Origin: HXMU1420-13 sp963691715
GTDB lineage: Bacteria > Bacteroidota > Rhodothermia > Balneolales > Balneolaceae
DNA: 64,000 nucleotides
Direction: 5' to 3'
Assembly (NCBI GenBank): GCA_963691715.1
Contig: OY829281.1
Coordinates: forward strand, 1,550,001 to 1,614,000
Positions 35,334 through 45,609 of the stretch are shown here, one piece after another. Position 1 is the stretch's first letter; each line of letters begins with the position of its first letter. The translations under genes and the position numbers were made by a program. The notes below the pieces were generated by a model that saw only the letters and a program-made list of their open reading frames with translations, had not been told where the DNA came from and searched no databases.

Positions 35334-37358
35334 ATGCAAAGCATGAATCTAGAACAGGCCAAAAAAAGGATAGAAGAACTTAGAAACATTCTGAATGCGG
35401 CCAATAATGCCTACTATGAGGATGCCCAGCCTTTTTTGAGTGATAAAGATTTTGATACTCTTCTAAAGGAACTAGAATTTTTAGAACTCCAATTTGATTT
35501 AGTAAACCCTAAATCACCTACACAACGAGTGGGAGGAAAAGTTTCTTCAACTTTCGAAACAGTAGTTCATCCAATACCACTTCTTAGCTTAGACAATACA
35601 TACAATGCTAAAGAATTGTCGGACTTTGATGAACGAATAAAAAAAATCCTTGGCCACTCTAACTATAACTACTTAGTTGAATTAAAATTTGATGGGGCTT
35701 CCATTCGCTTAAGATATGAAAATGGAATATTGGTATTAGGGGCAACTCGTGGAAATGGTGAACAAGGGGACAATATCACTAAAAATTTAAAAACGGTTAA
35801 AGATATACCTCTAGAATTAATGGGAGACTACCCTGATGTAGTTGAAGTAAGAGGTGAAGCTTATATGGAAAAAGAAGCTTTCTCAAGATTGAACAAAAGA
35901 CGCCAAGAAGAAGGATTAAGTATTTTTGCAAACCCGAGAAATTCAACTGCAGGTTCTTTGAAAATGCAAGATCCTAAAGCCGTTGCTCAACGCCCTATTC
36001 GTTTTTTCGCTTTTGATTTAATATTTGATGATGAACCTGAGGATATTACTCAATGCAATAAGGTTGAGCTCTTAAGAAAGTATGGCTTACCATTTAACGA
36101 ATTTCCAGAAGTTTGTAAGAACATGGAGGAAGTTCTGCATACAATTAATCATTTTGATGAAATTAGACATCAACTTCCTTATGAAACTGATGGAGTGGTA
36201 ATTAAAGTAAATCAAACAAACTTAAGAAATATATTAGGTTCAACATCTAAATTCCCTAGATGGGCAATAGCCTATAAATTCGAAGCTGAGCAAGCTCAAA
36301 CCATGATACGTGATATTTCATTACAGGTGGGTAGATTGGGTACTATTACACCCGTTGCAGAACTGGAACCTGTTTTGCTCGCAGGTACTACTGTTAAACG
36401 AGCCTCCTTGCATAATGAAGAAGAGATTCATCGTAAGGATATCCGAATTGGCGACAAAGTTATTGTTGAAAAAGCCGGGGAAATAATCCCACAGGTAGTG
36501 AATGTTGTCCATGCGGACTTACCAGAACGATCGCCCATCTTCATCTTCCCGAAAAATTGTCCCGCTTGTAGTTCTAAACTTATAAAATATGAGGGTGAAG
36601 TTGCATGGAGATGTATTAATCCTATGTGTCCACCTCAGGTTCGAATTAAAATTGAGCATTTTGCTTCCCGTGATGCCTTAGATATCGAAGGGCTAGGAGA
36701 ATCTGTTGTGGATCAATTAGTAACAGAGGGATTGATTTCAAATTATGCAGATTTATACGACTTAGGCGTTCATCAAATCATTCCTTTAGAGAGAATGGCT
36801 GAAAAATCAGCTCATAATCTTATTCACGCAATTTCTAAGAGTAAAGAACAACCCTTCGAGCGTGTTCTGTATGCCCTTGGTATCCGTTTTGTCGGGAAAA
36901 CAGTGGCTAAAGATCTGGCTAAAGCATTCAAATCACTTCAAACGTTAAAATCAGTATCAATAGATGATTTATTAGCTGTACATTCAATCGGACCTAGAAT
37001 TGCTGAATCTGTTATTGAATTTTTTGGTAATCCAATAAACAATGAAAACTTATCTAGACTACTTGAACATGGATTACAATTTGAGATACATGAAACTGAA
37101 TTAACCTCATTATTACTAAAAGATAAAGTTGTGGTCTTAACAGGAACGCTTCCTACCCTATCTCGAAAAGAGGCCTCTGAATTGATCGAGAAACATGGTG
37201 GCAAAATCTCATCTTCAGTATCCAAAAAAACCGATTATGTGTTAGCAGGAGAGTCCGCTGGATCTAAACTTACAAAAGCACAGAATCTAGGAGTTCCAAT
37301 TTGGAATGAAGACGAATTTTTAAAACATATTGATAATTCTAAATTGAACCATTCTTAA
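35334..37358 (+). CDS. ligA: NAD+-dependent DNA ligase
   Basis: A 674-residue LigA. After the Ia domain (NNAYYEDAQPFLSDKDFD) the adenylated Lys is in ELKFDGASIRL (Lys118; KFDG rather than the commoner KxDG with Leu). The adenylation and OB domains continue with TRGNGEQGDNIT and SLHNEEEIHRKDIRIGD. The Cys4 zinc finger is CPACSSKL ... CINPMCPPQ near residues 405-430, four HhH motifs follow, and a BRCT domain closes the protein (VVLTGTLPTLSRKEASELIEKHGGK). The start at 35334 is one base after the RodZ-like stop; an internal ATG at 35343 is also possible. It is the replicative ligase; a separate ATP-dependent ligase lies at 59508. Confidence 0.96.
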   Translation: MQSMNLEQAKKRIEELRNILNAANNAYYEDAQPFLSDKDFDTLLKELEFLELQFDLVNPKSPTQRVGGKVSSTFETVVHPIPLLSLDNTYNAKELSDFDERIKKILGHSNYNYLVELKFDGASIRLRYENGILVLGATRGNGEQGDNITKNLKTVKDIPLELMGDYPDVVEVRGEAYMEKEAFSRLNKRRQEEGLSIFANPRNSTAGSLKMQDPKAVAQRPIRFFAFDLIFDDEPEDITQCNKVELLRKYGLPFNEFPEVCKNMEEVLHTINHFDEIRHQLPYETDGVVIKVNQTNLRNILGSTSKFPRWAIAYKFEAEQAQTMIRDISLQVGRLGTITPVAELEPVLLAGTTVKRASLHNEEEIHRKDIRIGDKVIVEKAGEIIPQVVNVVHADLPERSPIFIFPKNCPACSSKLIKYEGEVAWRCINPMCPPQVRIKIEHFASRDALDIEGLGESVVDQLVTEGLISNYADLYDLGVHQIIPLERMAEKSAHNLIHAISKSKEQPFERVLYALGIRFVGKTVAKDLAKAFKSLQTLKSVSIDDLLAVHSIGPRIAESVIEFFGNPINNENLSRLLEHGLQFEIHETELTSLLLKDKVVVLTGTLPTLSRKEASELIEKHGGKISSSVSKKTDYVLAGESAGSKLTKAQNLGVPIWNEDEFLKHIDNSKLNHS

Positions 37359-37422
37359 TTGAACCATTCCTAATTAATCATTGATTTACCTATCTTTCAA
37401 AAAATAAAATTTTTTGCGGGCC

Positions 37423-38637
37423 ATGGATATTAAACCCCTTGATACCGAACAAATTGGAAGAAAAACACTCGAAAAACATTTAATCCGATCAAGGAGTAAG
37501 GTTTCTCTGAAAATTGGTATTCCTAAAGAACATTCCAATGATGAACGCAGAGTTTCTCTAACTCCTGGCGGCGTTACTGTTTTAAGAGCAAACGGTCATG
37601 AGATTATAATTGAAAAAGGTGCTGGGGATGAAGCAAAATTTAGTGATCATGAATATGCAGAAGCAGGTGCCAGCATTGCGTACAGTACAGAAGATGTTTT
37701 CAAACAATCAGAGCTCATTTTAAAGGTTGCTCCAATATCAGAAAATGAAATTGATTACCTCATACCCCATCAAACCATTATTTCTGCATTGCATCTTGGT
37801 AATCAGTCTGCCGAGTATTTTGAGGCATTAACATCAAAATCGGTTACTGGTATTGGTTATGAATTCATCTGTGGGTTAGATAATGAATTCCCAATAGTTA
37901 GAATGATGCATGAAATAACAGGATCAATCTCTGTGCAAATTGCAGCTCATTACATGGAAAGTCTTAGTGGTGGTCAAGGTATTATGCTTGGAGGAATTTC
38001 TGGGGTACCACCAGCTACCGTTGTGATATTGGGGGCAGGCATAACTGCTGAATATGCAGCTAGGACAGCACTTGGTTATGGAGCACAAGTTTTTGTAATG
38101 GACAATGATCTAGCAGCCTTACGCTATCTTGAAAGTGCGTTGAGTAGAAGAATCATAACAGCTGTTGCTAATACACAATATTTAAGCAATGCCCTAAAAT
38201 TCACTGATGTAATTATTGGAGCTGTAATGGCTAATGGAGATCGTTCTCCTTGTTTAGTAACAGAGGAAATGGTTGCTTCAATGAAACCAGGAAGTGTTAT
38301 TGTTGATACCGTTATTGATCAAGGTGGTTGTGTTGCTACAAGCCGTGCAACATCACATTCTAATCCAATTTTTAAGGTGCATGATGTAACACATTATTGT
38401 GTGCCAAATATCCCTTCTAATGTTGCTCGTACAGCAACTTATGCCCTTAATAATGTGTTGGTCCCTTATGTGTTAGCTATTGGAGATGCCGGTGGAATTA
38501 AAGAGTGTTTATGGGATAATGTTGCACTTCGAAACGGCACTTATGCTTATAAAAATAATATCACTAAAAAATCATTAGGCAAAATGTTTAATATGCCATA
38601 TCGTGAAATTGAAATGCTTATCGCTTCTCAAATTTGA
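37423..38637 (+). CDS. ald: Alanine dehydrogenase
   Basis: A 404-residue NAD-dependent dehydrogenase of the AlaDH/PntA family, interconverting alanine and pyruvate plus ammonia. After an N-terminal extension of about 30 residues comes GIPKEHSNDERRVSLTPGGV (the family signature 1 with the substrate Arg), then VVILGAGITAEYAARTALGYGAQVFVMD (Rossmann motif) and VIDQGGCVATSRATSHSNP, HYCVPNIPSNVARTATYALNN. Start: the frame extends to a TTG at 37414, but ATG 37423 is preferred. The N-terminal extension is common in Bacteroidota homologues. Followed by a short membrane protein overlapping its stop. Confidence 0.9.
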   Translation: MDIKPLDTEQIGRKTLEKHLIRSRSKVSLKIGIPKEHSNDERRVSLTPGGVTVLRANGHEIIIEKGAGDEAKFSDHEYAEAGASIAYSTEDVFKQSELILKVAPISENEIDYLIPHQTIISALHLGNQSAEYFEALTSKSVTGIGYEFICGLDNEFPIVRMMHEITGSISVQIAAHYMESLSGGQGIMLGGISGVPPATVVILGAGITAEYAARTALGYGAQVFVMDNDLAALRYLESALSRRIITAVANTQYLSNALKFTDVIIGAVMANGDRSPCLVTEEMVASMKPGSVIVDTVIDQGGCVATSRATSHSNPIFKVHDVTHYCVPNIPSNVARTATYALNNVLVPYVLAIGDAGGIKECLWDNVALRNGTYAYKNNITKKSLGKMFNMPYREIEMLIASQI

Positions 38638-39002
38638 TGTCTGAATTTTCTAACTCAAATTTTATTAGAATTAGTTTAATAAATTGGATACTTAGTGTTC
38701 CAATGATCGTTCTATTTGCCTGGCCATATTATTACACAGCAAAATTAATAGGCTTGGCCGAAGCCTTGAGATACATAGGTGCATTCATATTTTCCATTCC
38801 ATTTATGATTACCATTATTCATGGGCATGTGACAATGGCTCTGGGTTCAATTCACCGTATCCATTACTATAGTTGGCTAAAGACAAATCCTTACACCTTC
38901 GGAATTTTTTATAATGAAGTACTTATAAGTACTCGTTTTCGGCTGATTTTATTAATTATAAGCTTATTATTTTTACCTGTAGGTTACTTATTGAATTTTT
39001 AG
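38637..39002 (+). CDS. Hypothetical small membrane protein
   Basis: A 121-residue protein with three hydrophobic segments (about residues 13-35, 45-66 and 100-118) and no recognised motif. The ATG overlaps the last base of the ald stop (TGATG), which indicates translational coupling. It is convergent with acs, 27 bp away. I cannot assign a function. Confidence 0.6.
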   Translation: MSEFSNSNFIRISLINWILSVPMIVLFAWPYYYTAKLIGLAEALRYIGAFIFSIPFMITIIHGHVTMALGSIHRIHYYSWLKTNPYTFGIFYNEVLISTRFRLILLIISLLFLPVGYLLNF

Positions 39003-39029
39003 AACTATTCTACCTAATAAGAGCATGAA

Positions 39030-40928
39030 TTAAATTGCTTTTCCTTGCTTGATAGCCTCAACTACACTTGGATCCAAAAGAGTTGAAGTATCACCAACAT
39101 TTTCTAAATCATTAGCGGCTATTTTTCTCAAAATACGCCTCATAATTTTACCAGATCGAGTTTTCGGTAAACCAGGTACAATCTGAATTTTATCTGGTTT
39201 GGCAATGGGTCCAATAATCTTTATCACCAAATCTAAAAGTTCTTTTTTGAATACAGATGTATCTTCTATACTTCCTTCACATATCATAAATGCATACACT
39301 CCCTGCCCTTTTATATCGTGTGGATATCCAACAACTGCTGTTTCTACCACCTTTGGATGTTCATCTAGAGCATTTTCTATTTCGGCTGTTCCAAGCCGAT
39401 GCCCAGATACATTCAAGACATCATCTACGCGGCCTGTAATACGATAATACCCATCTTCATCTCGCCTACATCCATCCCCCGTAAAGTAGTAGCCTTTATA
39501 GGTAGATAAATAAGTTTGTTTATACCGCTCATGATCCCCATATACAGTACGTGCAATAGATGGCCAAGGATATTTTATACATAAATTACCTTCTACTTTA
39601 TTCCCATGTATTTCTTTTCCATGTTCGTCCATCAACACTGGGAAAATACCAGGCAAAGGAAGTGTTGCAAATCCTGGTTTAGTAGGGGTAATACCTGCAA
39701 GAGGTGAAATCATTATACCGCCTGTCTCCGTTTGCCACCAAGTATCAACAATAGAACATCTGTTACCTCCAATATGCTCGTTATACCAATGCCAAGCTTC
39801 TTCATTAATGGGTTCTCCCACCGATCCAAGTACCTTCAAAGAACTTAAATCGTATTTTTTAACATAATCTAAATCGAAACTCATCAATGCTCGTATAGCG
39901 GTTGGAGCAGTATAAAAATGAGTAACTCTATATTTTTCTACTACTTCCCAAAATCGACCGGCGTCTGGATATGTAGGAGTGCCTTCAAAGATAATACCTG
40001 TAGTACCAGTAAAAAGAGGGCCATAAATGATATAGCTGTGCCCCGTGATCCAACCTGCATCAGCAGTACACCAATATATATCATCTGCACCAACTTGAAA
40101 TACATTTCGAAACGAATAACTGGTATATACCATGTAACCACCGCATGTATGAACCACGCCCTTGGGTTTTCCTGTAGACCCAGAGGTATATAAAATAAAC
40201 AATGGATCCTCTGCGTCCATTTCTACTGCTTCATGCTCTTTAGATGCATTTCGAATTAAATTATGCCACCAACGATCTCTTCCTTCTACCCATTGTATCT
40301 CGCGATTTGTTCTTTGACAAACAATTACACTTTCAACACTAGGAGAGGTTTTTAAAGCTTCATCCGAAATATCTTTGAGTGGCACATGCTTATCTCCTCG
40401 ACGTAGACCATCGTTGGTAATTAACATTTTTGCCTTACAATCATTAATACGTTCTGATAGCGATTGTGCAGAAAAACCAGCAAAAACAATGGAGTGAACT
40501 GCTCCAATTCGAGCACAAGCAAGTGCTGATATTACTAATTCTGGAGTCATTGCCATATATATGCACACACGATCACCTTTTTTTATTCCCTTACTCTCTA
40601 ATACATTCGCGAATCTACATACATCTTCATGGAGCTGTTTATAAGTAATTGACCTTCGAAACGAATCTGGATGATTTGGTTCAAAAATAAAAGCTGTTTT
40701 ATTTCCAATAGTGTTTAAATGTCTATCAAGGGCATTTTCAGTGATGTTTAATTTACCCCCAACAAACCATCGAATATCTGCATTTTCAAAATCACCTGTT
40801 TGAACACTATCCCATCGCTTTCGCCAATAAAATGTGCCCGCTTCATGATCCCAGAATTCCAATCTCTCTTTTTCACTAGCTTCAAAGTTTTCATGATATT
40901 GATCGAACGATTTTATATTCAGCCACAT
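39030..40928 (-). CDS. acs: Acetyl-CoA synthetase (AMP-forming)
   Basis: A 632-residue enzyme making acetyl-CoA from acetate, ATP and CoA through acetyl-AMP. The ATP/AMP signature is LFILYTSGSTGKPKGVVHT; WWQTETGG contacts the adenylate; GDGCRRDEDGYYRITGRVDDVLNVSGHR contains the hinge Asp/Arg; and the acetylatable Lys is in PKTRSGKIMRRILRKIA, so regulation by a Gcn5-type acetylase is possible. Length and the N-terminal FEASEKERLEFWDHEA region are those of true Acs. Divergent from the Lhr-like helicase, with a short promoter region between. Confidence 0.95.
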   Translation of the reverse strand: MWLNIKSFDQYHENFEASEKERLEFWDHEAGTFYWRKRWDSVQTGDFENADIRWFVGGKLNITENALDRHLNTIGNKTAFIFEPNHPDSFRRSITYKQLHEDVCRFANVLESKGIKKGDRVCIYMAMTPELVISALACARIGAVHSIVFAGFSAQSLSERINDCKAKMLITNDGLRRGDKHVPLKDISDEALKTSPSVESVIVCQRTNREIQWVEGRDRWWHNLIRNASKEHEAVEMDAEDPLFILYTSGSTGKPKGVVHTCGGYMVYTSYSFRNVFQVGADDIYWCTADAGWITGHSYIIYGPLFTGTTGIIFEGTPTYPDAGRFWEVVEKYRVTHFYTAPTAIRALMSFDLDYVKKYDLSSLKVLGSVGEPINEEAWHWYNEHIGGNRCSIVDTWWQTETGGIMISPLAGITPTKPGFATLPLPGIFPVLMDEHGKEIHGNKVEGNLCIKYPWPSIARTVYGDHERYKQTYLSTYKGYYFTGDGCRRDEDGYYRITGRVDDVLNVSGHRLGTAEIENALDEHPKVVETAVVGYPHDIKGQGVYAFMICEGSIEDTSVFKKELLDLVIKIIGPIAKPDKIQIVPGLPKTRSGKIMRRILRKIAANDLENVGDTSTLLDPSVVEAIKQGKAI

Positions 40929-40967
40929 TGTATTTTTCGCTTAATTGATTAGTTAGATGGTTCGATA

Positions 40968-43505
40968 TTGAGATTTTTTACTCTGAGTTGCAAGAAAGAA
41001 TTCGAATTTATAGTACTGAATAAAAAAATTTACATCCGTTTGAACACAAAAGGTTGGCATATTGTAGAAGAGTGGTTTAAAACTAACAACTGGGAAGTAT
41101 TTCCTTTTCAAAAAGAGGTTTGGCGTGATTTTTTAAATAAAAAAAATGGGTTACTAAATGCCCCTACAGGTTCTGGTAAAACATTTGCTCTTTGGATGCC
41201 AACACTTATTAAATGGATTGATCAGCATCCAAATAACTATCAAGAGTTAACTGGAAATGGTTTACAATTGTTGTGGATTACACCACTACGCGCCCTTGCG
41301 AAAGATATCCAACATGCACTTCAAACCTCATTAAATGAACTTGAAATTCCATGGGAAGTAGGCAGAAGAACAGGCGATATTTCTCCATCCATTAAACAAA
41401 AACAAAATAGAACAATGCCTGAGGTATTGATTACTACCCCAGAGAGTGTTCATATTTTGTTTGCTCAAAAAAATTATCCTCGCCATTTTAACACACTTAA
41501 TACTGTAATCATTGATGAATGGCATGAACTGATTGGATCTAAGCGGGGAATTCAAATAGAGTTGGCTTTATCCAGATTAAAAGGACTAAAACCAGCTCTA
41601 CAAACTTGGGGGATATCAGCAACAATTGGAAATCTTGACCAAGCTTTAGAAGTGTTACTGGGTGTAGATCATCAAAAAGAGAGTTCAAAAATTGTTAAGG
41701 CGAACATTAAAAAACATATAAATGTACATTCAGTACTTCCAGATGATGTGGAAACCTTTCCTTGGTCTGGTCATTTAGGTCTAAACCTGCTGGATAAAAT
41801 TACACCTATTATAGACCAACATACCTCTACTTTGGTGTTTACAAATACTAGAAATCAAGCAGAAATGTGGTTTCAAAAAATATTAGAAGTACGGCCTGAT
41901 TATGCAGGCCAAATTGCTTTACATCATGGATCATTAGATAGAGAGGTACGTAATTGGGTGGAACAAGCCTTGCATGATGGAATACTTAAAGCGGTAGTTT
42001 GTACGTCTAGTTTAGATTTAGGTGTCGATTTTAGACCCGTAGACACCGTGATACAGATTGGAAGTCCTAAAGGAGTTGCTCGATTTATGCAACGAGCAGG
42101 CCGTAGCGGACACCGCCCCGGAGAAGAAAGCTCCATTTATTTCGTACCCACTAATGCACTTGAATTGATTGAAGCTGCCGCGCTAAGGAATGCCGTTGAT
42201 GAATCGGAATTGGAAAGCAAAGAACCCATTTTGAAACCTTTTGATGTATTGATTCAATATTTAGTAACTCTTGCAGTTTCAGATGGATTTCATCCTGAAA
42301 ACATCTTAGATGAAGTTCTAAAGACATTTGCATACCAAACATTACAGCATAATGAATGGGAATGGATTCTAACGTTTATTACCACTGGTGGAAAATCATT
42401 AGGTAAATATCCAGAATATTCGAAAGTAATCATTGATGAACATGGATTATATAAAGTAGTAGATAGAAAAATTGCTCGCCGGCATAGAATGAACATAGGA
42501 ACCATTACCTCCGATTCGATGATGCGAGTAAAGTATCTCTCGGGGGGAAATCTCGGTACTATAGAAGAAACCTTTATAGCTAGCTTGAATATAGGTGATA
42601 CTTTTTGGTTTGCTGGTCGGAACCTAGAACTTGTTCAATTAAAAGATATGATAGCCTATGTAAAGCGTGCTAAAGGTACTAAATCTAAGGTTCCAAGTTG
42701 GCAAGGTGGTCGAATGTCCTTGTCTTCTAATATGACATCCATTCTTCGTAGAACAATGCAAGAAGCTATAGATGGAAATACTGGAATGATTGAACTAGAA
42801 ACCATAGCTCCTATTCTTAATGTTCAAAAAGAGTGGTCTTTATTACCAAATGAACATCAATTTCTAATTGAAAAAAGTTTTTCAAGAGAAGGTTGCCATG
42901 TATTCTTTTACCCCTTTGAAGGAAGATATGTACACGAAGGCATGTCTGCATTGGTAGCTCATCGAATTGCAAAGATGTTGCCCATAAGTTTTTCAATCGC
43001 TATGAATGATTACGGGTTCGAGTTATTATCCGATCAAGACATCCCTATTGAAAAAGCATTAGAACATGATATTTTTTCGCCTGAACATATTTTAGAGGAT
43101 ATAAGTGCTAGCTTAAACAATAGTGAATTAGCAAAAAGAAAATTTTGGGAAATCGGACAAGTCGCAGGACTGGTATTCAAAGGATTTCCGGGCGAACAAA
43201 GAAAAACTAAACATCTAAGAATGTCGACCAGTTTAATGTATGATGTTTTTTTAGAATATGAGCCAAACCATTTATTAGTACAACAAGCTTTTGACGAAGT
43301 GTTATTTTTCCAATTAGATGAAATTCGACTTCGAAAGGTTTTAAAAAAAATTCAAACTCAAGAAATAGTATTAAATTACACCAAACGATTTACCCCTTAT
43401 GCTTTTCCAATTTTTGTTGACCGTTTACGTGGTCGGTTAAGTTCAGAAAAATTGGTTGATAGAGTTCGGAAAATGCAGTTACAACTAAATAAATATGTGA
43501 AGTGA
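40968..43505 (+). CDS. Ligase-associated DEXH-box helicase (Lhr-like)
   Basis: A large superfamily 2 helicase of the Lhr type that is encoded with the ligase-associated repair genes in Bacteroidota. Motif I is NAPTGSGKTFALW, motif Ia TPLRALA, motif II DEWHELIGSKRGIQ (DEWH, the Lhr form of DEAD), motif III SATIG, motif V CTSSLDLGVDF and motif VI QRAGRSGHRPGE. The Lhr-specific C-terminal region is present to the end. No ATG lies before the WHIVEEWFK segment: the frame uses TTG at 40968, and the family N terminus (short helix, then FPFQKEVW) points to TTG 41040 as the more likely start. The stop overlaps pdeM by 4 bp (GTGA). It probably unwinds DNA for repair with PdeM. Confidence 0.9.
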   Translation: MRFFTLSCKKEFEFIVLNKKIYIRLNTKGWHIVEEWFKTNNWEVFPFQKEVWRDFLNKKNGLLNAPTGSGKTFALWMPTLIKWIDQHPNNYQELTGNGLQLLWITPLRALAKDIQHALQTSLNELEIPWEVGRRTGDISPSIKQKQNRTMPEVLITTPESVHILFAQKNYPRHFNTLNTVIIDEWHELIGSKRGIQIELALSRLKGLKPALQTWGISATIGNLDQALEVLLGVDHQKESSKIVKANIKKHINVHSVLPDDVETFPWSGHLGLNLLDKITPIIDQHTSTLVFTNTRNQAEMWFQKILEVRPDYAGQIALHHGSLDREVRNWVEQALHDGILKAVVCTSSLDLGVDFRPVDTVIQIGSPKGVARFMQRAGRSGHRPGEESSIYFVPTNALELIEAAALRNAVDESELESKEPILKPFDVLIQYLVTLAVSDGFHPENILDEVLKTFAYQTLQHNEWEWILTFITTGGKSLGKYPEYSKVIIDEHGLYKVVDRKIARRHRMNIGTITSDSMMRVKYLSGGNLGTIEETFIASLNIGDTFWFAGRNLELVQLKDMIAYVKRAKGTKSKVPSWQGGRMSLSSNMTSILRRTMQEAIDGNTGMIELETIAPILNVQKEWSLLPNEHQFLIEKSFSREGCHVFFYPFEGRYVHEGMSALVAHRIAKMLPISFSIAMNDYGFELLSDQDIPIEKALEHDIFSPEHILEDISASLNNSELAKRKFWEIGQVAGLVFKGFPGEQRKTKHLRMSTSLMYDVFLEYEPNHLLVQQAFDEVLFFQLDEIRLRKVLKKIQTQEIVLNYTKRFTPYAFPIFVDRLRGRLSSEKLVDRVRKMQLQLNKYVK

Positions 43506-44158
43506 AAATCAGTGATCGCACATTCATCGAAGTGGAACATCAGCTGCTTAGAATATTACCTGAAAAAGCTATCTTTTGGGAAAATGAACAAACACTAATC
43601 ATCTCGGACGTACATTTAGGAAAAGCCGGACATTTTCGTAAACATGGAATTGCTCTCCCTAAATCTACAAATGACACCAATCTATTACGGCTAGATCAGT
43701 TAATAGAAGCATGGAATCCAAAACAGATTCTATTTTTAGGTGATCTCTTTCATAGTGAAAAGAATATAGAATGGGGAGCTTTTAAAAGATGGAGGAACAA
43801 GCACCATTCAATATCGATTGTTTTAATCATGGGCAACCATGAACTATATCCAGAAGAAGAATATAAAATGCTTGGAATTGAATGCATCAGAAGATTAAAC
43901 TACCATCCATTCGTATTTATCCATGATCTAAATGAAATAACTACGAATATCTCGAAATTTATAATCTCTGGACATATACATCCGGCCGTAAAAATGATTG
44001 GCAAAGGTAGACAAAGTTTACAGATTCCTTGTTTCTATTTTGAAAAAAATAAGGCTATTCTCCCAGCATTTGGAACTTTGACTGGTTCATATACCATTAA
44101 ACATTCAAGAAAAGCAACCATTTTTGGTATACTTGAGCATCAAATAATACATTTTTAG
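43502..44158 (+). CDS. pdeM: Ligase-associated metallophosphoesterase (PdeM-type)
   Basis: A 218-residue calcineurin-like phosphoesterase. Metal-ligand motifs are all visible: LIISDVHLGKAGHFRKHG (D-x-H plus the family's HLGK), FLGDLFHSEK (GDxxH), IMGNHELYPEE (GNHE), and FIISGHIHPAVKM (GHxHP). This is the LigPdeM pattern, a nuclease encoded beside Lhr-like helicase and ATP-dependent ligase. The start is GTG, overlapping the helicase stop by 4 bp. The ligase and exonuclease partners lie about 14 kb away at 58511-61226 rather than adjacent. Confidence 0.9.
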   Translation: MKISDRTFIEVEHQLLRILPEKAIFWENEQTLIISDVHLGKAGHFRKHGIALPKSTNDTNLLRLDQLIEAWNPKQILFLGDLFHSEKNIEWGAFKRWRNKHHSISIVLIMGNHELYPEEEYKMLGIECIRRLNYHPFVFIHDLNEITTNISKFIISGHIHPAVKMIGKGRQSLQIPCFYFEKNKAILPAFGTLTGSYTIKHSRKATIFGILEHQIIHF

Positions 44159-44165
44159 TATCAAA

Positions 44166-44777
44166 ATGAAAAAACGTTACATATTAAATCGAATATTTAT
44201 TTCAGGTGCTTTGGCATCTTTTTTCATGATATCTCCAGATGTGTTACACGCACAATTAACAGAATTTGAGCCAATATTTTATCATCAACAATCTCTTTCA
44301 ATACAAAAAACGGGAATGATTGTACTTACAAGCTGGGCAAGTTTAAATATTTTATCAGGATTTATTGGAAATTATCATTACTCAAATGATGCAAAATATT
44401 TTTTTCAAATGAATGGTGCATGGAATATTGTTAATCTTGGAATCGCAACGTACGGATTAGCTAGCATTGCACATACTGCATTTGATATGGAATCAAGTTT
44501 AATGCTTTCAGAAATGCAAAAATTTGACCGTATTCTTCTAATAAATGCGGGGCTAGATCTAATTTATATTGCAACAGGTTCCTACTTACTTAATAAAGGT
44601 CTTAATGAAAATAAGTCTCGTTTTGTAGGATACGGGAGATCATTAATCCTTCAAGGCGGATTTTTATTACTTTTTGATCTAATACTTTATTTTTCCCACT
44701 ACCCCTATACAAAGTCTTTATTTCAAATTACAGAACAGATCAATTTCACAACTGCTGGAATTAGTATTTCCTTTTAA
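44166..44777 (+). CDS. DUF6992-like membrane protein
   Basis: A 203-residue protein starting with a signal-like segment (ISGALASFFMISPDVLHAQ) and then four hydrophobic segments, with conserved-looking GNYHYSNDAKYFFQMNGAWN and the FDRILLINAGLDLIYIATG region. This matches DUF6992 as I recall it, a Bacteroidota/Balneolota inner-membrane family of unknown function. It starts 7 bp after pdeM and ends directly against the sigma-factor gene on the other strand, so its relation to repair or to the sigma locus is unclear. Confidence 0.65.
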   Translation: MKKRYILNRIFISGALASFFMISPDVLHAQLTEFEPIFYHQQSLSIQKTGMIVLTSWASLNILSGFIGNYHYSNDAKYFFQMNGAWNIVNLGIATYGLASIAHTAFDMESSLMLSEMQKFDRILLINAGLDLIYIATGSYLLNKGLNENKSRFVGYGRSLILQGGFLLLFDLILYFSHYPYTKSLFQITEQINFTTAGISISF

Positions 44778-45341
44778 TTACTCATTAGATTTACGTTTAT
44801 AGCAATGATGTAATCGGCTTAAAATCCTTGATTTTCTTGTTCTAATGTTTGCACCAGATAAACCGAATTGTTTTTTTGCCTCATCGGTTGAAGCATCAGG
44901 TTTATCAATAAAATATTCAATAAATACTCTAGACTTTTCTTGTAGTTCATTTAAACATTTTTTTAGAATACGTTGTCTTTCTTGATCTAATAAATTTTGA
45001 ATTTGTTCTTCTGGTTCATATAGCGTGTTTAACGCATCTTCTTCGTACTTAAATTTGTGTTCCTTTTTTGCATAGCGCAAATATTCATGTCTACAGGATT
45101 TAATCAAGTAGCTGTAAATATATTTGTGATCTTTAATCTTATCTTTTTTGATTTGCTCGAAAACATCTAGAAAAGATTGATGCACACATTCTGTGGCTGC
45201 ACTTCTTTCTGCATTCATCACTACAACTAAATAGTCTTCTAGACGTGGAAGTAACTCATTAATTAAATCTCGCGATATAATTTCATTACCTTTTTGCAAG
45301 GCTACAACTAATTCTGAATAATCAACACGTGTATTAGACAA
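44778..45341 (-). CDS. ECF-type RNA polymerase sigma factor
   Basis: A 187-residue sigma-70 family factor with only regions 2 and 4. Region 2 lies around residues 25-95 (ATECVHQSFLDVFEQIKKDK, SYLIKSCRHEYLRYAKKEHK). Region 4 lies around residues 120-180 (ERQRILKKCLNELQEKSRVFI, then the helix-turn-helix AKKQFGLSGANIRTRKSRIL). It is divergent from the tandem peptide genes and convergent with the DUF6992 gene. Gene context suggests that it drives the peptide array and the anti-sigma-like gene through the TGTAAC-N17-CTCTT element described here. Its own promoter region has no such element, so it may not autoregulate. Confidence 0.88.
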   Translation of the reverse strand: MSNTRVDYSELVVALQKGNEIISRDLINELLPRLEDYLVVVMNAERSAATECVHQSFLDVFEQIKKDKIKDHKYIYSYLIKSCRHEYLRYAKKEHKFKYEEDALNTLYEPEEQIQNLLDQERQRILKKCLNELQEKSRVFIEYFIDKPDASTDEAKKQFGLSGANIRTRKSRILSRLHHCYKRKSNE

Positions 45342-45531
45342 GAGCTAAAAAATAAAAGTTAGTGGTCATTAAATTCATTGGAAATTGAAATATTTCTAAT
45401 CCACAATATAGCAAGCATTTATAAGATATTTAAGCTTAATTTTTCAACCAAAAACAAAGTCTTTTGAATTAAAATTCAGTGATTTAAAAAAATTTTTTTG
45501 GGTCATAATAGAAAATATTTTAGGTTTATCC

Positions 45532-45559
45532 TGTAACAAAAAACTGAATATTTACTCTT
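45532..45559 (+). promoter_or_regulatory. ECF-like promoter element P1, upstream of peptide array
   Basis: TGTAAC at 45532-45537, followed after 17 bp by CTCTT (45555-45559), about 125 bp before the first peptide ATG. The -35-like AAC core and near-16-bp spacing are typical of ECF sigma promoters. Two other copies with identical spacing occur at 45610 and, on the minus strand, at 50858. Confidence 0.6.
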
Positions 45560-45609
45560 ATTCTTCACCTAAACTATATTATATAAAATATATAAAATCA
45601 AAATAGTTT